Assembly: GCA_015234495.1 (NCBI GenBank)
Contig: JADGMZ010000090.1
Span: forward strand, 1 to 5,751
DNA from: Brevundimonas sp.
GTDB lineage: Bacteria; Pseudomonadota; Alphaproteobacteria; Caulobacterales; Caulobacteraceae
DNA length: 5,751 nucleotides
Direction: 5' to 3'
Shown: one piece after another, positions 1 to 4,921 of the stretch
Position numbering within the stretch: the stretch's first letter is position 1
How the letters are laid out: each line of letters starts with the position of its first letter
Position numbers and translations under genes: made by a program
The notes under the pieces: generated by a model
Seen by the model: the letters and a program-made list of their open reading frames with translations, nothing else
What the model was told of the DNA's origin: nothing
The model's database searches: none

Positions 1-313
1 TGACCAGCGGCGACTTCCAGATCAGCAGCCGCACCTCCAGCTCCGGCCGCGACTTGACCATCATGCGCAGCTGGTGGCCGATCTGGGCCTGATGATCGTC
101 GGGCAGGCTCTCCGGATCCAGCCGCGTCCGGGGATCGAACTGCCAGCCCAGCAGAACGACCGAGCGCCGGGCCTTGTCGAGGGCCGAACTCAGGGCCTCG
201 AAATAGGCGGCGTTCTCCATCAGCACGGCGAAGCGGCCGGCGGTCTCGACCCGCCAGCAGTTATCACCGGGCGCCAGCCAGGACGGGTTCTGATCGTCGG
301 TCGAAGGTCGCAT
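1..313 (-). CDS. Phospholipase D / cardiolipin synthase-like protein, N-terminal fragment
   Basis: This is a reading frame of 104 codons, open from an ATG at 313 down to base 1, so the gene is cut by the window edge. The protein begins MRPSTDDQNP. It carries the block typical of the N-terminus of PLD-superfamily phosphatidyltransferases and phospholipases: NCWRVETAGRFAVLMEN (residues 18-34), then AAYFEALSSALDKARRSV, then LLGWQFDPRT (54-63), a first beta strand of the PLD fold. A second strand, EVRLLIWKS, lies at 93-101. Family members hydrolyse or transfer phosphatidyl groups at the membrane using two HxKxxxxD motifs. Both motifs would lie beyond the left edge, so catalytic competence cannot be judged. 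The start has only a weak Shine-Dalgarno (CAGG about 8 nt upstream), but the alignment-like fit to family N-termini supports it. The gene is divergent from the small gene at 484. The substrate is unknown; cardiolipin synthase and a general PLD-domain hydrolase are both possible. Confidence 0.85.
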   Translation of the reverse strand, partial: MRPSTDDQNPSWLAPGDNCWRVETAGRFAVLMENAAYFEALSSALDKARRSVVLLGWQFDPRTRLDPESLPDDHQAQIGHQLRMMVKSRPELEVRLLIWKSPLV

Positions 314-366
314 GGATCAAGCCTGACCGATTCGGGTGACGGCGGCTTGCGCCCCAAGCGTTACAG

Positions 367-391
367 GACGCGCGCCGACGGGTTCCGTTCC
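367..391 (-). promoter_or_regulatory. Candidate EcfG/SigT-type (general stress) promoter for the phospholipase D-like gene
   Basis: Read on the minus strand, the bases give GGAAC (391-387), a 16-nt spacer, then CGTC (370-367). The alphaproteobacterial general-stress sigma factor EcfG (SigT in Caulobacter) recognises GGAAC-N16/17-CGTT, so this is one mismatch from consensus at the optimal spacing. Transcription would start near 360, giving a leader of about 46 nt before the ATG at 313. A second, overlapping GGAAC (386-382) has no good -10 partner. The match is short and could be chance in GC-rich DNA. Confidence 0.35.
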
Positions 392-423
392 ATCCGCGTC
401 GTCTCCCGTCAATGGCTGACGGA

Positions 424-454
424 TTGCCCGAACGGGGTTTTCAGGGCATACATC
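424..454 (+). promoter_or_regulatory. Candidate promoter of the small membrane protein gene
   Basis: TTGCCCG at 424-430 matches 5 of 7 positions of the Caulobacter housekeeping -35 element TTGACGS. CATACATC at 447-454 matches 6 of 8 positions of GCTANAWC. The 16-nt gap is slightly longer than the usual 10-14. Transcription would begin near 460, leaving a short leader that contains the ribosome site at 472-477. The -10 lies inside an inverted repeat (442-458), which would fit repression at this promoter. Confidence 0.3.
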
Positions 455-458
455 CCTG
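442..458. repeat. Perfect inverted repeat CAGGG-N7-CCCTG, possible operator
   Basis: CAGGG (442-446) and CCCTG (454-458) are exact reverse complements around the 7-nt centre CATACAT. The repeat sits 25 bp before the ATG of the small gene and covers its candidate -10. It could be a binding site for a dimeric regulator or a weak RNA hairpin. GTTC (458-461) and GAAC (467-470) form a second inverted repeat with a 5-nt centre that abuts it. Confidence 0.35.
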
Positions 459-471
459 TTCATTGGGAACC

Positions 472-477
472 GGGAGG
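472..477 (+). promoter_or_regulatory. Ribosome binding site GGGAGG fixing the start at 484
   Basis: GGGAGG lies 6 nt upstream of the ATG at 484. It is the strongest Shine-Dalgarno in the window. It is the reason for choosing this start over the in-frame ATG at 412, which has no such site and would add 24 non-hydrophobic residues in front of the membrane helix. Confidence 0.75.
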
Positions 478-483
478 TCGGCG

Positions 484-669
484 ATGCAGGCGCTGATCGA
501 AATGATCATCAGCTTCATCGCCCTGCTCGCGGCGGCGGCGCTGTCCCAGTTCGGCCTGCAGGTCGACACGCCGCAGAAGGCCGAGCGCGAGGTGCACCGC
601 GTCCGCGACTGCGGCGAAGCCCCGACCGCCACCGTCATCAGCGCGACCCCGCCCCGGCGGGAGTGCTGA
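484..669 (+). CDS. Small single-pass membrane protein, 61 residues, function unknown
   Basis: The product is 61 residues. Residues 4-24 (LIEMIISFIALLAAAALSQFG) form one hydrophobic helix, either a signal anchor or an uncleaved transmembrane segment. It is followed by a charged stretch (QKAEREVHRVRD, 31-42), then CGEAPTATVIS and a basic tail ending RREC. There are two cysteines, C43 and the C-terminal residue C61. I recognise no named family. Support that it is real comes from the excellent GGGAGG site at 6-nt spacing, a sensible membrane-anchor sequence and C/G-ending codons. It is divergent from the phospholipase-like gene and lies 115 bp upstream of the tipN-like gene on the same strand. 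Co-transcription with the latter is possible but not shown, since a separate promoter candidate lies in the gap. The tail could be periplasmic if the helix acts as a signal anchor. Confidence 0.65.
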   Translation: MQALIEMIISFIALLAAAALSQFGLQVDTPQKAEREVHRVRDCGEAPTATVISATPPRREC

Positions 670-698
670 CGCACCAGCGGTTTCTCCCGCCCTCGCCT

Positions 699-726
699 TT
701 GCGCGCCGCGATTGAGCGGCTAGGGT
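699..726 (+). promoter_or_regulatory. Candidate housekeeping promoter of the tipN-like gene
   Basis: TTGCGCG (699-705) and GCTAGGGT (719-726) are separated by 13 nt. They resemble the Caulobacter sigma-73 consensus TTGACGS-N10-14-GCTANAWC, with the GCTA core intact and the spacing in range. Transcription would start near 733, giving a leader of about 50 nt that contains the hairpin at 735-757. Confidence 0.35.
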
Positions 727-734
727 TCCGACGG

Positions 735-757
735 GTCGCGCGCCCCGTCTGCGCGAC
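735..757 (+). repeat. Hairpin in the leader of the tipN-like gene
   Basis: GTCGCGC (735-741) pairs perfectly with GCGCGAC (751-757) around a 9-nt loop. An alternative hairpin, GACGGG (730-735) with CCCGTC (744-749), overlaps it, so the two cannot form together. No T-run follows, so it is not a standard intrinsic terminator. It could affect leader RNA structure, or it may reflect GC-rich chance pairing. Confidence 0.3.
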
Positions 758-784
758 GTCATATCCTGACGAGATCGCCGCCTT

Positions 785-3307
785 ATGAAGTCGCCCCGCT
801 CCCGGCCGCCGCTGAATCTGACCGACGCTGAACCGGAAGGCGAGGCGCCCGACGCCGCGGCCGCACCCGAGCCGGAGACTGCGGTGGAGCCGGAGGCGGC
901 CGAACCGGAGCGTCCGATGTCGGAACGGCGTCGCCGGCGTCTGGCCGAGGAGCGCGAACGGGCCGCCGCCGCCGCCCTCGCGGCGGAGGCCGGGCCGACG
1001 ACGCCGGCGGCGCCGGAACTGGCCCGGTCGGCCGACGCCCCGCCGGTGGCCTATGAGCCGCCGCCCGCCCCCGCGCCGGCGACCGTCCGGCGCACGGAGC
1101 CGGCCCCCTCCGGACGGCACGCCTATCTGCTGGCCGGCGTTTCGGCCGCGCTGTGGATCGGCGGCGTGGCCGCCTGGCTGGCCTATGAGATCGGTTCGGG
1201 CGCGGCCGAGCTGGAGCCGCTGCGGCTGGCGGTCTATGCGCTGATCGCCCTCGCCCCGGCCGGCCTGGCCATCATGCTGGCCCATGCCGTGCGCCAAGGC
1301 GCCGGGCTGGCGGCCGAGACACGACGCGCCCGCGGCCTGTCCGAGGCTCTCGTCGCGCCGACGGCGCTGGCCGCGCAACAGACCGGCGAGGTGCTGAACT
1401 CATTGCGCAACGACATCGACCAGGCCTCTCTGGCCGCCGAACGGGCGCGGCAGGACATGACCCTGCTGCGCGAGGCCCTGGCGCAGGAGACGGCGCGCCT
1501 GAACGAGGCGGCCGAAACGGCCGGCCGGACGGCACGGCGGCTGGCCGAACAGCTGGGCCAGGAACGCGACCAGATGCAGACCCTGGGCGTCCAGCTGGAC
1601 AGCCAGGCGACCGGGGTGATCGACGCCGTCGAACGCCAGTCGCGCATGGTCGTCGACGCCTCAGACCTGGCCCAGACCCAGCTGCGCGAGGCCGAGGCCG
1701 CCCTCGCCGCCCGCGCCGCCGACCTGGCCGCCGCCGCCGGCGAGGCCCAGGACGCGGCCCGCGTCGCGGCCGACGACCTGGCGCGGCAGACCCTGCGGCT
1801 GGAGAACGCCGGCTCGGGCGTGGCCGAACAGATCCAGTCGGTCGAGGAAGGCCTGGGCCAGCAGCGCGCCGCCCTGGTCACCGCCGCCTACGCCCTGCGC
1901 ACCGACCAGGAGGACTTCTCGGCCCAAGTCGAGAGCCAGCGGGCCCAGCTGACCGAACAGCTGTCGGCCACCCGGTCGGTCACCGACGAACTGGGCCAGA
2001 CCTCGGTGCGCACCACCGAGAGCATCAAGGACCTGGTCGAGGCGGCCACGGACCAGTTCCGCGCCCTGGTCGAGATGTCCCAGCGCGAGGCCGACGGTTT
2101 CGACGCCGCCACCAAGCTGGCGCTGGACAAGTTCGAGGCCTTGGCGGCCGAGGCGCGCGACGCCCTGGTCGAGGAGACCCGGCGCGCGCTCGCGGCCCTG
2201 CAGGCCACGGCCGAGGATTCGCGGGTGGCGGCCGACGAGGCGGCCGAACAGGCGCAGGTCCGCGCCGACCGGCTGGGTGAGGCCCTGTTCGAGGCGGCGC
2301 AGAAAGCCGACCAGGCGGCCGACGCCCGCGTCCACAGCGCCCGCCGAATCGTCGCCGAGACCGGCGACCTGGTCGACGAGGCCGGCCAGCGGGCGCTGGC
2401 CCAGCTGGAGGCGACGGTCGAGCGGATGAACGCCGCCCTGGCGCGGGTCGAGACCGCGATGGGCGAGCTGGACGAGCGCGCCGCCCGCCTGCCCGAGGAG
2501 GCGCAGACCCGGGTCGACGCCGTGCGCGCCACGGTCGAGGAAGGCCTCGCCGCCCTGTCGGCCGCCTCGCAGAAGGCCGCCGCCGACACCGAGGCGCTGG
2601 ATGCCGGCTTCCAGGAGCGGGTGCGGCGCAACTACGACATGCTGACCGAGGCGGTGCGATTGATGGGGGTGGTGTCCGGCGACAGCCCGGCGCCGCGCCG
2701 GCGCGAGATCCCGCCGACCGCTGCTGCAGACGAGCCGGAGGCGCCGTCCCGGCCGAGCCGCGAACGGGCGGAGAAGACCGACGAGCCCCGCGGCTTCGGC
2801 CTGCGCGGGCGGCTCAAGCTGGCGCCGATGTCCGGCGCGGCGGCGCCGAACCAGCCGGAGAAGGACCGCCTGGGCTGGAGCGACCTGGTCGACGACGGCC
2901 CGGGCGAACCGCCGCTGGACCTCGACACCCCGATGATGCCGACCGCCGAGGGCGAGGCGCTGGGCGATCGCATCACCGCCGCCATCCGGCGCATGGGGGT
3001 CGATCCCAACGCCCTGCTGCCCCGCTCGCGGGTCGAGGAGGCGTCCGAGGCCGTGGCCGCCGGCGATCCCGACCGGGCCCGTCAGATCGTGCGCCGGGTC
3101 GCCCCGGCGGCGGTGCGCAGCGTGTCGCGGCGAGTGCTGACCGACGCCGACCTGCGGGCCGACGCCGAGGCCTATGTGCGGGCCATCTCACGCGAACTGG
3201 CGGCGCGGGCGGCGGCGGGCGACGCGCCCGGCGTGCTGGGCCGGCTGACCTCCGACGGCGGGCGCGCCTTCATGCTGCTGGACGCCGCCATCGGCGACCT
3301 GGCCTGA
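785..3307 (+). CDS. tipN: TipN-like polar localization (birth-scar) coiled-coil membrane protein
   Basis: The protein has 840 residues. Residues 1-110 are rich in Ala, Pro and Glu with a basic patch (RRRRRL, 48-53). Two hydrophobic helices lie at about 113-135 and 147-168, with a loop of roughly 11 residues. Residues 174 to about 630 are almost continuous Ala/Glu/Arg/Gln/Leu-rich heptad-like helix with few aromatics. A disordered Pro/Glu/Arg linker covers 631-695. A WSDLV motif (698-702) is followed by an apparently folded C-terminal region (721-840). The whole chain lacks cysteine. In Caulobacter crescentus, TipN has this architecture and a length slightly under 900. It marks the new pole, directs flagellum placement and acts with ParA in chromosome segregation. 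That function is inferred here from architecture. The ATG at 785 has no strong ribosome site (GAGA about 10 nt upstream); an internal Met45 is a less likely start. The gene converges on the MFS gene 2 bp downstream. An unrelated long coiled-coil membrane protein is the main alternative. Confidence 0.72.
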   Translation: MKSPRSRPPLNLTDAEPEGEAPDAAAAPEPETAVEPEAAEPERPMSERRRRRLAEERERAAAAALAAEAGPTTPAAPELARSADAPPVAYEPPPAPAPATVRRTEPAPSGRHAYLLAGVSAALWIGGVAAWLAYEIGSGAAELEPLRLAVYALIALAPAGLAIMLAHAVRQGAGLAAETRRARGLSEALVAPTALAAQQTGEVLNSLRNDIDQASLAAERARQDMTLLREALAQETARLNEAAETAGRTARRLAEQLGQERDQMQTLGVQLDSQATGVIDAVERQSRMVVDASDLAQTQLREAEAALAARAADLAAAAGEAQDAARVAADDLARQTLRLENAGSGVAEQIQSVEEGLGQQRAALVTAAYALRTDQEDFSAQVESQRAQLTEQLSATRSVTDELGQTSVRTTESIKDLVEAATDQFRALVEMSQREADGFDAATKLALDKFEALAAEARDALVEETRRALAALQATAEDSRVAADEAAEQAQVRADRLGEALFEAAQKADQAADARVHSARRIVAETGDLVDEAGQRALAQLEATVERMNAALARVETAMGELDERAARLPEEAQTRVDAVRATVEEGLAALSAASQKAAADTEALDAGFQERVRRNYDMLTEAVRLMGVVSGDSPAPRRREIPPTAAADEPEAPSRPSRERAEKTDEPRGFGLRGRLKLAPMSGAAAPNQPEKDRLGWSDLVDDGPGEPPLDLDTPMMPTAEGEALGDRITAAIRRMGVDPNALLPRSRVEEASEAVAAGDPDRARQIVRRVAPAAVRSVSRRVLTDADLRADAEAYVRAISRELAARAAAGDAPGVLGRLTSDGGRAFMLLDAAIGDLA

Positions 3308-3334
3308 GGTCAGGCCGGGGCGGCCAGGCGTTTT
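3298..3334 (+). terminator. Possible intrinsic terminator of the tipN-like gene
   Basis: CCTGGCC (3298-3304) can pair with GGCCAGG (3322-3328) across a 17-nt loop. Two bases after the stem comes TTTT (3331-3334). The stem begins in the last tipN codons and the T-run falls inside the 3' end of the opposing MFS gene. It competes with the tighter palindrome at 3301-3316. The long loop and short T-run make it a weak candidate. Confidence 0.3.
3301..3316. repeat. Palindrome spanning both stop codons of the convergent genes
   Basis: GGCCTGA (3301-3307) and TCAGGCC (3310-3316) are exact reverse complements around GG. The left arm ends with the TGA of the tipN-like gene, and the right arm contains the TGA of the MFS gene on the other strand. 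On the plus-strand RNA the stem can extend to 3298-3319 through one U-G pair. It may act as a bidirectional 3'-end hairpin, or simply reflect that both genes end in GCC TGA. Confidence 0.5.
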
Positions 3335-4473
3335 CGCAGGGGCGCCGCGGCGATCAGCCCGGCCACGGCCATGGCGGCCATGGCCCAGTAGCCGCCGGCG
3401 CCGAAGCGGTCGTAGAGCGGGCCCGAGACCGCCGTGGCGAGGCCGATCAGCAGCCCCGCCGACAGCACCGAGCTGAGCGTCTGGGCGGCGGTGTGGCTGT
3501 CGGCCGGCGACAGACGTTCGACGATCTGCACCCCGGCCAGGAAGGTGGCGGCGAAGGTCAGGGCGTGCAGCGCCTGCAGCGGCCAGAGCAGCCACAGCGG
3601 CGGGGCGAAGGCCATAGCGCTCCAGCGCAACACGGCGGCGGCCGAGCCGAGCATCAGCAGGCTCCACGGGCCGACGCCCACACGCCGCCGCCACGGCTCG
3701 ACCAGCCACATCAGGCCGATCTCGACGATGACGCCGAAGGCCCAGAGCCAGCCGGTGGCGGCCTCGCTTATCCCCTGGGTTTTCCACAGCAGGGCCGAGA
3801 AGCCGTACTGGAAGGCGTGGGCGGCCTGGACGACGCCGATGGCGAAGATGGCCAGCATGAAGACCGGGTCGACGACCAGCCGGCCGAGGCCGCGGAAGCG
3901 CTCAAGCCCGGCGACCGGCGCGCCCTCGGCGACCCGCTCGGGCGGCAGGGCCAGGACGGCGACGGCGGCGAGGCCGAGGGACACGGCGACCAGCCAGACG
4001 ATCACGGCGTCCGCCGGCCAGCTGAGCAGCAGGGCGCCCATGCCCACATTGGCGACCACGAAGGCGGCCGAGCCGGCCCCGCGCGGCAGGGAGAAGCTGA
4101 AGCCGAGCCGCCCCGCCAGCCTCAGGGTCATGACGTCGGTCAGGGGCACCAGCCCGGCCATGGCGGTGGCCCCGATGAACCAGCCGAGCGCGCGGAGCGC
4201 CGGAACGTCCGTCCCTCCGGCGAGGCCGTAGCCCGCGGCCATGACCAGCCCCAGCAGGGCGATCGGCGTGCGCCGGTAGCGGAAGCCGTCGGCCCACACC
4301 GCCAGCAGCGGACCGGTGACCACCCGGGCCAGCATCGGGGCCGCCAGCAGGGCCCCGATCTCGGCGCCGCTCAACCCTTGCGAGCGCATCCACAACCCTG
4401 CAAACGGAAGGGACACGCCAGTGGCGCCGAAGAGCAACACATACTGCAAAGCCATGCGCTGGGCGGCGGTCAT
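3310..4473 (-). CDS. MFS transporter, HcaT / 3-phenylpropionate permease-like
   Basis: The product has 387 residues and about twelve hydrophobic helices, normal for a half-duplicated major facilitator permease. Features seen include a loop 2-3 motif like GxxxDxxxRR (GPLLAVWADGFRYRR, 54-68), PLTDVMTL (110-117), RGAGSAAFVVANVG (131-144), LWKTQG (229-234) with WAFGVIVEIGLMW (244-256), LHALTFAAT (302-310) and a C-terminal AAQTLSSVLSAG block (329-340). These match the MFS_1-like/HcaT group, whose best-known member imports 3-phenylpropionate in E. coli. The true substrate here cannot be told, and no aromatic-degradation genes are nearby. The start at 4473 gives MTAAQRMALQYV and sits correctly before helix 1. 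The frame stays open upstream to 4878, but that part is hydrophilic and antisense to the DUF423 gene, so it is rejected. There is no ribosome site, so translation may be leaderless. It is divergent from the DUF423 gene and convergent with the tipN-like gene. Confidence 0.88.
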   Translation of the reverse strand: MTAAQRMALQYVLLFGATGVSLPFAGLWMRSQGLSGAEIGALLAAPMLARVVTGPLLAVWADGFRYRRTPIALLGLVMAAGYGLAGGTDVPALRALGWFIGATAMAGLVPLTDVMTLRLAGRLGFSFSLPRGAGSAAFVVANVGMGALLLSWPADAVIVWLVAVSLGLAAVAVLALPPERVAEGAPVAGLERFRGLGRLVVDPVFMLAIFAIGVVQAAHAFQYGFSALLWKTQGISEAATGWLWAFGVIVEIGLMWLVEPWRRRVGVGPWSLLMLGSAAAVLRWSAMAFAPPLWLLWPLQALHALTFAATFLAGVQIVERLSPADSHTAAQTLSSVLSAGLLIGLATAVSGPLYDRFGAGGYWAMAAMAVAGLIAAAPLRKRLAAPA

Positions 4474-4479
4474 GGCGGG

Positions 4480-4508
4480 CGAATAGCAGACGCGCGGGAT
4501 TCTGTCGG
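4480..4508 (-). promoter_or_regulatory. Candidate promoter of the MFS gene, likely leaderless
   Basis: On the minus strand, CCGACAG (4508-4502) and GCTATTCG (4487-4480) are 14 nt apart, resembling TTGACGS-N14-GCTANAWC. The same region reads as an extended -10 (TGC TATTCG) 17 nt from CCGACA. The -10 ends 6 nt before the ATG at 4473, so transcription would start at or next to the start codon. This fits the absence of a ribosome site. Confidence 0.4.
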
Positions 4509-4515
4509 CTAGCGT
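4487..4515 (+). promoter_or_regulatory. Candidate promoter of the DUF423 gene, likely leaderless
   Basis: CAGACGC (4487-4493) matches 5 of 7 of TTGACGS. GCTAGCGT (4508-4515), with an intact GCTA core, follows after 14 nt. It ends 6 nt before the ATG at 4522, so the transcript would begin at about the start codon. Its -35 overlaps the -10 of the opposite promoter and its -10 touches the opposite -35. Confidence 0.4.
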
Positions 4516-4521
4516 CGCACT

Positions 4522-4893
4522 ATGACAGTCGATCGCAGTCTGGCGGGGTTCGCGGCGTTGAACGGCGCGCTGGCCGTGGCCATCGGCGCCTTCGCCGCCC
4601 ACGGCGCCGGGCCACAGGTCAAGCAACTGCTGACCACCGGCGCCCACTACCAGCTGGTGCATGCGGTGGTCGCCCTGGTCTGCGCCGCCTGGCCCGCCCG
4701 GGGCCGCCTGATCGCGACGGCCGGCTGGCTGGCCGGAGCCGGCGGTCTGATCTTCTGCCTCGCCCTTACAGCGGTCGCCCTGCTGAGCCTTCCGGCGATG
4801 GGCGCCGTCGCTCCGGTCGGAGGCCTGCTGATGATCTCGGCTTGGCTTTTGATCGGCTTTGCCGCATTGCGGACACACTCCCCCAGCGCCTGA
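4522..4893 (+). CDS. DUF423 family small integral membrane protein
   Basis: The product has 123 residues and four hydrophobic helices (about 6-26, 43-57, 63-85 and 93-116), the usual size and topology for DUF423 (YgdD/YwdK-type) proteins. Family landmarks are visible: LAGFAALNGALAVAIGAFAAHGA (7-29) with the conserved G-AF-AH core; YQLVHAVVAL (43-52) after a short helix that normally reads like the family F..G..YQ segment; GWLAGAGGLIFCLAL (68-82); and APVGGLLMISAWLLIGFAAL (97-116), corresponding to the conserved P-GG and W positions. The biochemical role of the family is unknown. No ribosome site precedes the ATG, which lies 48 bp from the divergent MFS start. The proline iminopeptidase gene follows after 28 bp, so the two are probably one transcript. 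The family is confident; the function is not. Confidence 0.93.
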   Translation: MTVDRSLAGFAALNGALAVAIGAFAAHGAGPQVKQLLTTGAHYQLVHAVVALVCAAWPARGRLIATAGWLAGAGGLIFCLALTAVALLSLPAMGAVAPVGGLLMISAWLLIGFAALRTHSPSA

Positions 4894-4921
4894 CAGCCAC
4901 GAAGAGAGACCGAGTATCCGT

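Noticed and set aside
345..359. GCTTG-N5-CAAGC inverted repeat between the divergent genes
   Set aside because: The arms are only 5 bp in GC-rich DNA, and there is no relation to a promoter element or start codon that I can support.
407..412. TTGACG on the minus strand as a -35 for the phospholipase-like gene
   Set aside because: No acceptable -10 lies 16-18 nt downstream; the EcfG-like element nearby fits better.
74..496. Plus-strand open frame of 140 codons
   Set aside because: It runs antisense to the phospholipase D-like N-terminus and through the intergenic region, and has no ribosome site or domain.
638..1378. Minus-strand open frame of 246 codons opposite the start of the tipN-like gene
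   Set aside because: The translation is Arg/Gly-rich with no domain or start signal. It mirrors the strong GC3 bias of the plus-strand gene and is an antisense shadow.
3493..4512. Plus-strand open frame of 339 codons opposite the MFS gene
   Set aside because: The product is Gly/His/Gln/Arg-rich low complexity. The opposite strand encodes a convincing twelve-helix permease.
4474..4878. Upstream extension of the MFS reading frame by 135 codons
   Set aside because: The extension is hydrophilic, antisense to the DUF423 gene, and unlike any MFS N-terminus. The start at 4473 precedes helix 1 correctly.
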